DNA of 32,234 nt from CAYWFP01 sp964457365 (GTDB lineage Bacteria; Planctomycetota; SZUA-567). The stretch lies in contig CAYWFP010000042.1 of NCBI GenBank assembly GCA_964457365.1, forward strand, positions 1 through 32,234, read 5' to 3'. Of the stretch, positions 6,088 through 13,278 are shown in pieces (the stretch's first letter is position 1; the number at the start of each line of letters is the position of its first letter). Below the pieces are notes generated by a model. The model ran no database searches, was not told where the DNA came from, and was given only the letters and a program-made list of their open reading frames with translations. Both the position numbers and the translations under genes were made by a program.

Positions 6088-8868
6088 CTACTCCCTCCGT
6101 CTCCGCACCCACTTCTCCACCTCCACCGCGATGAAGACGACCGTGCTGCAGAGTAGGCAGAGCGCGAGCTGCCCGCCGTCCAGGGCCACGGTGTTGAAGA
6201 AGCGCTGCAGCACCGGGACGTAGACCACCCCCAGTTGCAGCGCCAGGGCGATGCCGATGGCGCCGACCATGTAACTATTGCTGAACAGCCCCTGCGTGAA
6301 AATCGAGACCTTGTGACTACGCTCCGCCAGCGCCAGTGTCAGTTGCGAGAAGACCAGCGTGGTGAAGAGCATGGTCTGCCAGACCGCGGTGATGTCCGCG
6401 CCGTGGCCGTGGCCGCCGGCGTTGTAGGCGACGGTGGCGGCGTGCAGGGGGGCGCTCTCGCCCGACCAGACGATGTACCCCAGCGCCAGCGCCACGATCG
6501 CCATCACGCCGCCGACCCAGAGCAGGTGCGTCCCCAGCGGCAGCGTCATGATCGGCGCCCGCGGGTCGCGCGGCTTGCGCTCCATCACGTCGGGCTCCCC
6601 GGGCTCCACGCCCAGCGCCAGCGCCGGCAGCCCGTCGGTGACCAGGTTCATCCAGAGAATCTGCACCGGTATCAAAGGCAGCGGCATCCCGCACAGCGGT
6701 GCCAGCAGCATGACCAGGATCTCCGCCCAGTTGCTCGCGAGGATGTAGCGGACGAAGCGGACGATGTTGTCGAAAATGACCCGGCCTTCCTCCACCGCGG
6801 CGACGATGGTGGCGAAGTTGTCGTCCTGCAGTACCATGTCCGCCGCTTCCTTGCTGACGTCGGTGCCGGTGATGCCCATGGCCACGCCGATATCGGCCTC
6901 CTTCAGCGCCGGCGCGTCGTTGACCCCGTCGCCGGTCATGGCCACGATGTGGTGATGCTGCTGCAGCGCGTCGACGATGCGGAGCTTGTGCTCGGGGGAG
7001 ACCCGGGCGAAGACGCTGACCTCCTTCACCTCCTCGCGCAGTTGCGTGTCGTCCATCGCCTCGAGTTCCGGCCCGGTGAGGTAGCGGTCGGCGCCCATCA
7101 TCCCGAGCATGCGGCCGATATTGCGCGCGATCAGCGGATGGTCGCCGGTGATCATGACCGCGCGGACGCCGGCGTGCTTGCAGGTCACGACCGCCTGCGC
7201 GACCTCCTCCCGCAGCGGATCGAGCATGCCGACCATGCCGAGATAGATCAGGTCGCTCTCGAGCATTTCCGTCTCGTCCTCGCGCGCGCCGAAGGCCCGC
7301 ATCGCCGTGCCCAGCACGCGGATGCCGTCGCCGGCCATCTCCTCGTTGGCGTCCATCAACTTCTCGCGCCAGGCGTCGGTCAGCGGTTCGGGCTTGCCGT
7401 CGAGCCAGATATGCGTGGCGACCTTGAGGACGCTGCCGACGGCGCCCTTGGTGAAGGCCACGGACTCCGCGTGCTGCTGCTCGAGCCACCGGTGCAGCGG
7501 CGCCAGCGCCCCCGGCGCCTCCGCGGGAATGGCGTGCACCGTGGTCATGCGCTTGCGCTCGGATTCGAAAGGGAGTTCGTCGACGCGCGGGAACGCTTCC
7601 TCCAGCGCCTTCTTTTCCAGCCCCGCCCAGCGTGCGGCCGCCACCAGCGCCCCTTCGGTCGGATCGCCCACGGTCTCGAAGCCGCCGCCTTCCTTCGGTT
7701 TGACCTCCGCGTCGGTGCAGAGGGTCCCTCCGGCGATCAGCATGGCCACGGCCGGGTCGTCGCCGATCTCCTTCTTCAGGCGCGTGCTGCGCTTCTCCGC
7801 GCCCGGCGGCAGGTCGATCTGCTGCCGGGGCATCTCGATCATGGTCACGGTCATGCGGTTCTGCGTCAGCGTGCCGGTCTTGTCCGAGCAGATCACCGTC
7901 ACCGAGCCGAGCGTCTCGACCGCCGGGAGCTTGCGGATCAGCGCGCGACGCTTGAGCATCCGTTGCGCCCCGAGCGCCAGCGCGATGGTGACCACCGCAG
8001 GCAGGCCCTCGGGGATGGCGGCGACGGCCATGCTGACGGCGGTGAGGAAGATCGCCTGGAGCGGCAATGCCTGGATCAGCCAGCCTTCGAGGACGACCAC
8101 GCCGATGAGAGCCAGCGCCGCGGCGACGAGCACTTTGCTCAAGTGATCCAACCGCCGTTGGAGCACCGTCTGTTCGTCCTCGGCTTCCTGGATCATCGTA
8201 GCGATGCGGCCGAGTTCGGTCGCCATGCCCGTGGCGGTGACTACGCCGACACCGCGGCCGTAGGTGACGACGGTGCCCATGTGGGCGATGTTGCGCCGGT
8301 CGCCGATGGGCGGGTCCTCGCGCTGGATGATGGCGGTGTCCTTGGCCACCGGTTCGGTCTCGCCGGTCAGCGCCGACTCCTTGATGCGCAGGTTAGCCGC
8401 TTCGATCAGGCGGCAGTCGGCCGGCACGAGATTCCCTGCCTCAAGCAAGAGGACGTCGCCGGGCACCAGGTCCTTCGCCGGGATCTCGCGCACTTCTCCG
8501 TCCCGGCGCACGCGCACTTTCGGGCCGGCCATCTTCTTCAGCGCCGCCATGGCCTTCTCGGCCTTGTACTCCTGGTGCAGCCCCAGGAGGGCGTTGAGGA
8601 CGACGATGACCAGGATTACCGCCGCGTCCTCGTATTCACCCAGCGCCAGCCCCGAAATCAGCGCCGCGCCGATCAACAGCAGCACCATCAGCGAGGTGAG
8701 TTGTTCCCAGAGGATCTTCCAGACGCTCTTGACGCCGTGCTCGATCAGTTCGTTGGGGCCGTGACGGCGACGGCGGACGGTCACCTCCTCCTCGCTCAAC
8801 CCGGTCTTGGCGTCGACGACGAGTTCTTCCAGCACCGCGGCGGTCTTCTTGTTGTACCAGATGCCCAT
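6088..8868 (-). CDS. P-type Ca2+-transporting ATPase (type II, SERCA/PMR1-like)
   Basis: A 926-residue cation pump. The order is N-terminal cation-ATPase domain, the TGE actuator loop (SALTGETEPVAK), phosphorylation motif DKTGTLTQN with Asp329 as the aspartyl-phosphate, the nucleotide domain, and the hinge TGDGVNDAPALK. Calcium-site residues resemble SERCA: AAIPEGLPA in M4, an Asn/Glu pair in SNWAE in M5, and NLVTDGLPA in M6. This argues for Ca2+ (possibly Mn2+) rather than Na+/K+ or heavy metals. The length fits the bacterial family (about 880-930). ATG 8868 is chosen because GAGGGAGA lies upstream at good spacing; the longer frame to 8994 has no family homology. It is convergent with the K+ uptake pair, and together they form an ion-homeostasis block. 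Confidence 0.94.
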   Translation of the reverse strand: MGIWYNKKTAAVLEELVVDAKTGLSEEEVTVRRRRHGPNELIEHGVKSVWKILWEQLTSLMVLLLIGAALISGLALGEYEDAAVILVIVVLNALLGLHQEYKAEKAMAALKKMAGPKVRVRRDGEVREIPAKDLVPGDVLLLEAGNLVPADCRLIEAANLRIKESALTGETEPVAKDTAIIQREDPPIGDRRNIAHMGTVVTYGRGVGVVTATGMATELGRIATMIQEAEDEQTVLQRRLDHLSKVLVAAALALIGVVVLEGWLIQALPLQAIFLTAVSMAVAAIPEGLPAVVTIALALGAQRMLKRRALIRKLPAVETLGSVTVICSDKTGTLTQNRMTVTMIEMPRQQIDLPPGAEKRSTRLKKEIGDDPAVAMLIAGGTLCTDAEVKPKEGGGFETVGDPTEGALVAAARWAGLEKKALEEAFPRVDELPFESERKRMTTVHAIPAEAPGALAPLHRWLEQQHAESVAFTKGAVGSVLKVATHIWLDGKPEPLTDAWREKLMDANEEMAGDGIRVLGTAMRAFGAREDETEMLESDLIYLGMVGMLDPLREEVAQAVVTCKHAGVRAVMITGDHPLIARNIGRMLGMMGADRYLTGPELEAMDDTQLREEVKEVSVFARVSPEHKLRIVDALQQHHHIVAMTGDGVNDAPALKEADIGVAMGITGTDVSKEAADMVLQDDNFATIVAAVEEGRVIFDNIVRFVRYILASNWAEILVMLLAPLCGMPLPLIPVQILWMNLVTDGLPALALGVEPGEPDVMERKPRDPRAPIMTLPLGTHLLWVGGVMAIVALALGYIVWSGESAPLHAATVAYNAGGHGHGADITAVWQTMLFTTLVFSQLTLALAERSHKVSIFTQGLFSNSYMVGAIGIALALQLGVVYVPVLQRFFNTVALDGGQLALCLLCSTVVFIAVEVEKWVRRRRE

Positions 8869-9080
8869 GACTTCTCCCTCTCGCATGCGGCTCGATCCGA
8901 TTTCTTCGAGTAAACGCGCACGCGCGGAAAATGCAAGCGAAAGGAGTACGGATTTGTGCCCTGAAAGGCGGCGCGCGCCTTGCGCATCACGCACGCATTC
9001 TTTTCACGCCAAGAAAGATAGCCGCGCCAGAACGGCAGATCAGGAGGCGTGGAATACGGAGAAGGTTGAAGCGTAAACCG

Positions 9081-9776
9081 TCAGATCCACCCCAGCGCAC
9101 GGGCGTCCGCTTCGTGGTCCACATCGCGCAGGGTCGGCAGGAGATGATAGGCGACGTCGAAGCGTCGCAGGCGCAATAATGTCTCCTCCAGCAGCGTCTC
9201 CTCGCCCCAGGGCATGTCGTCGAAGAGCAGCGGCAGGTGGACGTCGTGCCGACAACCGACGAGGTAATAGCCGTTGTCGAGTGCCGGACCGATGACGACC
9301 GCATGCTCCCGCAACGCGGCCAGTGCCTTGTCGTACTGTAACAGCGCCAGTTCCGGGCAGTCGCCTCCGATGGCGACGGCGCAGGGGTAACCGGCGTCGA
9401 ATGCGTCGGTGAATCCCTGGATCAGCTTACGCCCCAGATCGCCCTCGGTCTGCACGGCGATCTCGATGTCCCCGCCGATCCATTCGCCGAACCACTCCGG
9501 CGCTGCGCCGGTCCCGAGAACCAGCGGCGCCCAGTTCTCCGAGAGTTGGCGCACCGTAGAGAGAGTATGCTCGGCCAGACGCTTGTAGAGCGCGCAGGCT
9601 TCGGCGTTGCCGATGGTCTTGGCGATGCGGGTCTTGACCTTGCCGCTCTCGGGCCAGCGCAGGTAGATCAGCAGGCGCGCCTTATCGGCTCGTGTCAGTA
9701 TTCGCTCTTTCGGCGCAGACGTGTTGCGCGACATACTGAAGCTGGCGGTGCGCGTGATATCTTCGCGTGGAATCAT
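9081..9776 (-). CDS. TIGR04282-type glycosyltransferase-like protein (DUF2064)
   Basis: A nucleotide-diphospho-sugar-transferase fold protein of the group named rSAM/selenodomain-associated transferase 1; the true substrate is not established. Motifs are in order: GKVKTRIAKTIG near the N-terminus, AIGGDCPEL, GPALDNGYYLVG (the usual DGG is DNG here), DDMPWGEETLL, and a terminal RDVDHEADARAL. The N-terminus is about 30 residues longer than usual if ATG 9776 is used. ATG 9734 is a possible internal start, but neither has a strong ribosome site. It stands alone between the ATPase and the GH114-like gene. A 10-bp tandem repeat lies just upstream. Confidence 0.85.
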   Translation of the reverse strand: MIPREDITRTASFSMSRNTSAPKERILTRADKARLLIYLRWPESGKVKTRIAKTIGNAEACALYKRLAEHTLSTVRQLSENWAPLVLGTGAAPEWFGEWIGGDIEIAVQTEGDLGRKLIQGFTDAFDAGYPCAVAIGGDCPELALLQYDKALAALREHAVVIGPALDNGYYLVGCRHDVHLPLLFDDMPWGEETLLEETLLRLRRFDVAYHLLPTLRDVDHEADARALGWI

Positions 9777-9790
9777 CGCCTGTTTGATCT

Positions 9791-9835
9791 TTGCCGAAAA
9801 TGCCCGAAAATGCCCGAAAATGCCCGAAAAAAGCG
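9791..9835. repeat. 10-bp tandem repeat with helically phased A-tracts
   Basis: Three exact copies of TGCCCGAAAA (9801-9830) follow a near copy TTGCCGAAAA (9791-9800) and lead into a further AA. A4 runs recur every 10 bp, one helical turn, a pattern known to bend DNA. It lies 15-60 bases upstream of the glycosyltransferase start. Confidence 0.85.
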
Positions 9836-9857
9836 GGTGGAGCTACCGGTTGACCAG

Positions 9858-9886
9858 AGAATAGTGGAGAAAGGCGTTGTGCGCAA
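9858..9886 (-). promoter_or_regulatory. Possible promoter of the glycosyltransferase-like gene
   Basis: On the minus strand TTGCGC (9881-9886), a 17-base spacer and TATTCT (9858-9863). The match is weak. If used, the 10-bp repeat would lie in the 5' leader. Confidence 0.28.
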
Positions 9887-9901
9887 GAAAAATGTGCGCA
9901 A
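9878..9901. repeat. Short direct repeat TGTGCGCAA
   Basis: TGTGCGCAA occurs at 9878-9886 and 9893-9901, a 15-bp period, with GAAAAA between. Each copy contains the palindrome TGCGCA. It lies downstream of the GH114-like gene. Confidence 0.6.
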
Positions 9902-9945
9902 AGAATAACCAGACGGTATTCGCGGTGCAGCAGATCGGTTGGTCG

Positions 9946-10896
9946 CTATCGTCTCGGAATGCCGAGGCGGTCGAGTTTGCGGTCGGTCAGAAGCAGCGTA
10001 ATGCCTTGTCGCGCAGCCTGTTGCCGGACATAATGCCGCAATTCATCGTTCGTGGCGTAGGAGGTGAGGAGGATCGGCAGCCTGGCTTCGCGCGCTGGTT
10101 CGAGAAGCTGCAACACATGTCGCCAATGGTCTTCCGGCTGCTTTTTGTCGCCATCGACGAAGAGGTCTTCCAGCGCGATTGCGTCGATGGTCTTACGAAA
10201 TTGCGGAAACGCGAGCAATTGCGTGCCGTTTTGCGGAATAACCAGAAAGTCACGATGCGTTGCGCGCGAATGCCTTGCCAGAGCGAGGACGAAATCGCGC
10301 ATATCCTCGCGGTAGGTGTTCCCGGTCTCCGGATTTCTCCGATTGTCGATGAATTCTTCCCCGTCTTGTTCGAAAAACTCGAATCCATCGACAATATCGA
10401 GAAAGACGCCGTCGAAACCTTGCGTCAGAATGCGGTCCAATTCGCTCCGGATCAACGCCTGCCAGTCCTCGCGCCAATAGCGCACGCGGTAATTGCCGGG
10501 CCAGTCGGGATTGACGCCCAGCAGAAATGGCGGCGCGCTCTCCTCGGGCACGCCGTCGTTGTCCCTATCCCACGCGGCCTGCCAGTACGGACGGTAATCC
10601 TCGGCCTCGCCGATGGAGAGGTAGGCCGCGATCCTGCGCCCGGCCTTGTCCCGCCGGATCGCGGTCAATTCCTCCGGGGTCCATCGGCGCGTCGCCTCGC
10701 CGTCGAAGAGGGCATCCAGAATAATCAGATCGCGGCCGCAATCGCGTAACAAATCGACCACGCCAGTCCGTTCGTCGGCGAGGTTCTCCGCCTGCAGTAC
10801 ATAGGCATAGGATTGCGGCCATGGAAGCATTTCTTGATCACCGGTGCAGGCGCTGGCGCCGAATAGCAGCACGCTCGCCACGGTTTGCATCAGCAC
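9946..10896 (-). CDS. GH114/TM1410-like glycosidase lipoprotein (PelA-hydrolase-like)
   Basis: A predicted envelope glycosidase with a (beta/alpha)8 fold, of the group that includes endo-alpha-1,4-polygalactosaminidase (GH114) and the related PelA hydrolase domain (GH166). Visible family features are the strand RDLIILDALFDG (55-66), YLSIGEAEDYR (92-102), and FDGVFLDIVDGFE (161-173), which carries the conserved acidic cluster. The 316 residues begin with a short hydrophobic segment ending ASAC, a likely lipobox with Cys17. The n-region lacks positive charge and the start (GTG 10896 or ATG 10890) has no clear ribosome site, so the start is uncertain. It is divergent from pelA, whose protein here lacks the hydrolase domain, so it probably supplies that activity in trans for GalNAc-rich Pel polymer. 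Confidence 0.85.
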   Translation of the reverse strand: MLMQTVASVLLFGASACTGDQEMLPWPQSYAYVLQAENLADERTGVVDLLRDCGRDLIILDALFDGEATRRWTPEELTAIRRDKAGRRIAAYLSIGEAEDYRPYWQAAWDRDNDGVPEESAPPFLLGVNPDWPGNYRVRYWREDWQALIRSELDRILTQGFDGVFLDIVDGFEFFEQDGEEFIDNRRNPETGNTYREDMRDFVLALARHSRATHRDFLVIPQNGTQLLAFPQFRKTIDAIALEDLFVDGDKKQPEDHWRHVLQLLEPAREARLPILLTSYATNDELRHYVRQQAARQGITLLLTDRKLDRLGIPRR

Positions 10897-11151
10897 ACGC
10901 CCGAAGCCATTCGTTGCATTCGGGCATTTCGTCCGGTATGGGTGGAATCGGATCGTCGTCTCCCTGTTTCTCCTCGTTGCCGGTAGTTTGCCGCTCGCGG
11001 CGGCTAAGTCAAGCGTTCCATGCTGAACGGGTGAAAAACACCGCTATCCTGCGGAGAAAACGGCAAAAGGCAATGGCCAAAAAAACGAATCTCTATTACC
11101 TTATGCAGACGTTTCGAGGGTTGAGTGCGCTGCTGTCGAATAGGGTTAGGT
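10897..11151. other. Divergent intergenic region between GH114-like gene and pel operon
   Basis: This 255-bp region must hold the pel operon promoter and probably that of the hydrolase. I see no convincing sigma70 or sigma54 promoter pair on either strand. GCCGCTCGCGGC (about 10991-11002) can form a tight hairpin. Confidence 0.4.
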
Positions 11152-13278
11152 ATGCAAAGGATTCTCTCCCGGGACAACTCTTTCCGAGCTACGTCGCCAA
11201 GCCGCCTTTCTGTCCGGTTCCGGTGGATCGGGCTGTTGCCGCTCCTCGTTTTCGCTTTCCTTTCCGGCCGAACCGGCGCCGGTGAAGAGAGCCGTCGCGT
11301 ACTGGCGCTCTTCGACGCGAGCGAAGGCCCGGCCGACCGGAGCGCGGTGCACGAGTATCTCGAGATGCCCCTTAATCGGCTCGGACTCGTCGCCGACTAT
11401 CACGATGTCGCGGCGCGTCCGCTGCCGCCGACGAAGGGCTACCGCGGCATCGTCGCCTGGTTCTCCGACGATACGATGAAGGCGCCCGAGGACTATCTGC
11501 GCTGGCTTTCGCAGGCCGCGTGGTCCGGCACGCGCGTGGTGTTGATGAACGGCCTCGGCGCCGGGCGCGACACCGACGGACGCTCCGTGCCGTTTGCCGC
11601 CATCCAGGACGCCTACGCGGCGTTGGGCTACCGGATGGACGAGGCGGTCGAGGGAACGGACAACCCCTTCCTCATCGAGACGGACGTCGAGAAGCCCGAG
11701 CATTTCGGTTTCGAGGCCAAGACCCGGCCGACGCGGATCTATTACGATCGGCTGGTCCCGGTCGATCCGGAGACGGTGGCGTGGAAGTCGATCCGCCGCA
11801 CCGACGTCGAGGACTCCTCCGGCGTGGTCGTCGCCGTCTCGCCGACCGGCGGGATGGTGCTGATGGACCTTTACGTTGTGCGACGTCGCGAGCAGCCGAT
11901 CTACCAAGTGCAGTGGGACCTGGATCCGTTCGCGTTCCTGCAGTCCGCGCTCGGTTGCGAGGGCATGCTTCGCCCGGACGTGACTACCGTCTGCGGCCGG
12001 CGCGCAGGCTTTGCGCATATCGATGGGGACGGGCAGAACAATCCCACCATCGAGTTCCCGCAGAAGCCGGTGCACACCCCCGGGCCGGCGCGGCTCTCCT
12101 CGGAGGTGATATACGACGAGATTCTGACGAAATACCCGGTCCCGGTCACCGTCAGCTTCATCGCCGGCCGGGTCGATCCGCAGGCCACCGGACGGGAAGA
12201 CTACTTTCCTTTCTGGCGCAAGGTCTTCTCGCTGCCGCATGTCGAGCCGAGTTGCCACGGGTATGCCCACCCGCTCAATTGGGCAAAGGGAGTCGTCTCC
12301 TTCGAGGTGGAGGGCTACGCGTACGATCCGAAGCAGGAGACGCTCGGCGCCATTGCCATGCTCGAGCGGATGGTGGTTCCCGAGGGCAGGCGCATCGGGA
12401 TCTTCCTCTGGACCGGCGACTGCGCGCCGACGGAGCCCACCGTCGCGCTGTTGGAGGAGGCGGGTATCCTGCACATGAACGGCGGCAATCCGCGCCTGGA
12501 CCGGCTGTATAACAGCCTAACGCACGTGGCGCCACTGGCGCGGCCGGTCGGTCGGTACCGCCAGGTCTATGCCCCCGCCGGGAACGAGTATCTTTACACC
12601 AACGGCTGGACCGAGAACTGGAGCGGCCAGCGCCAGGTCATCGAGACCTTCGATAATACCGCCACGCCACGGCTGCTGCCGGTGAACCTGTATTACCACT
12701 TCTACCTCGGCGAGCGGCAGGGCGGCCTGCGCGCGCTCAAGGCGATGTACGAATGGTCGCTCGCGCAGAACCTCTGCTGGATCCGCGCGAGCGAGTACGT
12801 CTGGGCGGTCAAAGGATTCGCCGAGGCGCGCGTGGGGCGGACGGAGGACGGCGGCTACTGGATCGCCGACTACGGTCAATTGCCGACCGTGCGCCTCGAT
12901 GATTGCGCCGAGAAGGTGGACATGGCCAGAAGCAGGAACGTCATGGGCTATACCCACCACGCCGGTTCGCTCTACGTCGCGCTCGTGCCCGCAAGTCGCG
13001 CGGAGATCCGCCTCGCGGAGACATCGCCCGAGGAGCTTTGCCTGCGGGAGAGCACCGCGCGCCTGCGCGGGGTGGTGATGGAGAAGGAGCGTTGGCGCGC
13101 CGAGGCGCGGTTTTTCGCCCCCGGGTTTCTGCTGCTTCAGGGCGCCGAGCCGGGCGCGACGCGGAAAGCGCTCGTGCAGGAGACGGAGTCGACCGTAAAG
13201 GCCGACGCGAAGGGGCGGCTGCGCATCCCGCTGCCGCAGGGCCGGGGCGAATGGGTGGAGGTGCGCCTTGGGCGTTAA
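11152..13278 (+). CDS. pelA: PelA-like polysaccharide deacetylase (no hydrolase domain)
   Basis: Predicted periplasmic deacetylase of the Pel exopolysaccharide, which partly de-N-acetylates the polymer before export. The 708 residues start with a basic segment and a signal peptide (WIGLLPLLVFAFLSG). A Rossmann/reductase-like domain follows (about 45-270), then the deacetylase barrel with the metal-site motif HIDGDG (289-294, Asp291) and SCHGYAH, giving His369-x3-His373. A beta-rich C-terminal domain completes it. P. aeruginosa PelA is about 950 residues because it has an N-terminal hydrolase; here that part is missing and a separate hydrolase gene is divergent. ATG 11152 is preferred over GTG 11125 on the basis of AGGGTTAGGT upstream. 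It is the first gene of a ten-gene operon and overlaps the next gene by 11 bases. Confidence 0.88.
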   Translation: MQRILSRDNSFRATSPSRLSVRFRWIGLLPLLVFAFLSGRTGAGEESRRVLALFDASEGPADRSAVHEYLEMPLNRLGLVADYHDVAARPLPPTKGYRGIVAWFSDDTMKAPEDYLRWLSQAAWSGTRVVLMNGLGAGRDTDGRSVPFAAIQDAYAALGYRMDEAVEGTDNPFLIETDVEKPEHFGFEAKTRPTRIYYDRLVPVDPETVAWKSIRRTDVEDSSGVVVAVSPTGGMVLMDLYVVRRREQPIYQVQWDLDPFAFLQSALGCEGMLRPDVTTVCGRRAGFAHIDGDGQNNPTIEFPQKPVHTPGPARLSSEVIYDEILTKYPVPVTVSFIAGRVDPQATGREDYFPFWRKVFSLPHVEPSCHGYAHPLNWAKGVVSFEVEGYAYDPKQETLGAIAMLERMVVPEGRRIGIFLWTGDCAPTEPTVALLEEAGILHMNGGNPRLDRLYNSLTHVAPLARPVGRYRQVYAPAGNEYLYTNGWTENWSGQRQVIETFDNTATPRLLPVNLYYHFYLGERQGGLRALKAMYEWSLAQNLCWIRASEYVWAVKGFAEARVGRTEDGGYWIADYGQLPTVRLDDCAEKVDMARSRNVMGYTHHAGSLYVALVPASRAEIRLAETSPEELCLRESTARLRGVVMEKERWRAEARFFAPGFLLLQGAEPGATRKALVQETESTVKADAKGRLRIPLPQGRGEWVEVRLGR

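Noticed and set aside
6079..6092. Inverted repeat GGAGT-AACT-ACTCC at the convergent KtrA/ATPase stops as a terminator
   Set aside because: Only a 5-bp stem with no T run on either strand; it is too weak to call.
6235..8913. Very long plus-strand open frame opposite the P-type ATPase
   Set aside because: It is an antisense shadow caused by high GC and codon bias; its translation is rich in His, Arg, Gln and Asp and has no family motifs, while the minus strand encodes a full ATPase.
8965..8981. Hairpin AAGGCG-GCGCG-CGCCTT between the glycosyltransferase-like gene and the ATPase as a terminator
   Set aside because: A 6-bp stem followed by only TTTC on the minus strand, over 100 bases after the upstream stop; the evidence is insufficient.
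9791..9835. CRISPR-like short repeats
   Set aside because: The 10-bp units are directly contiguous, without spacers, and no cas genes are near.
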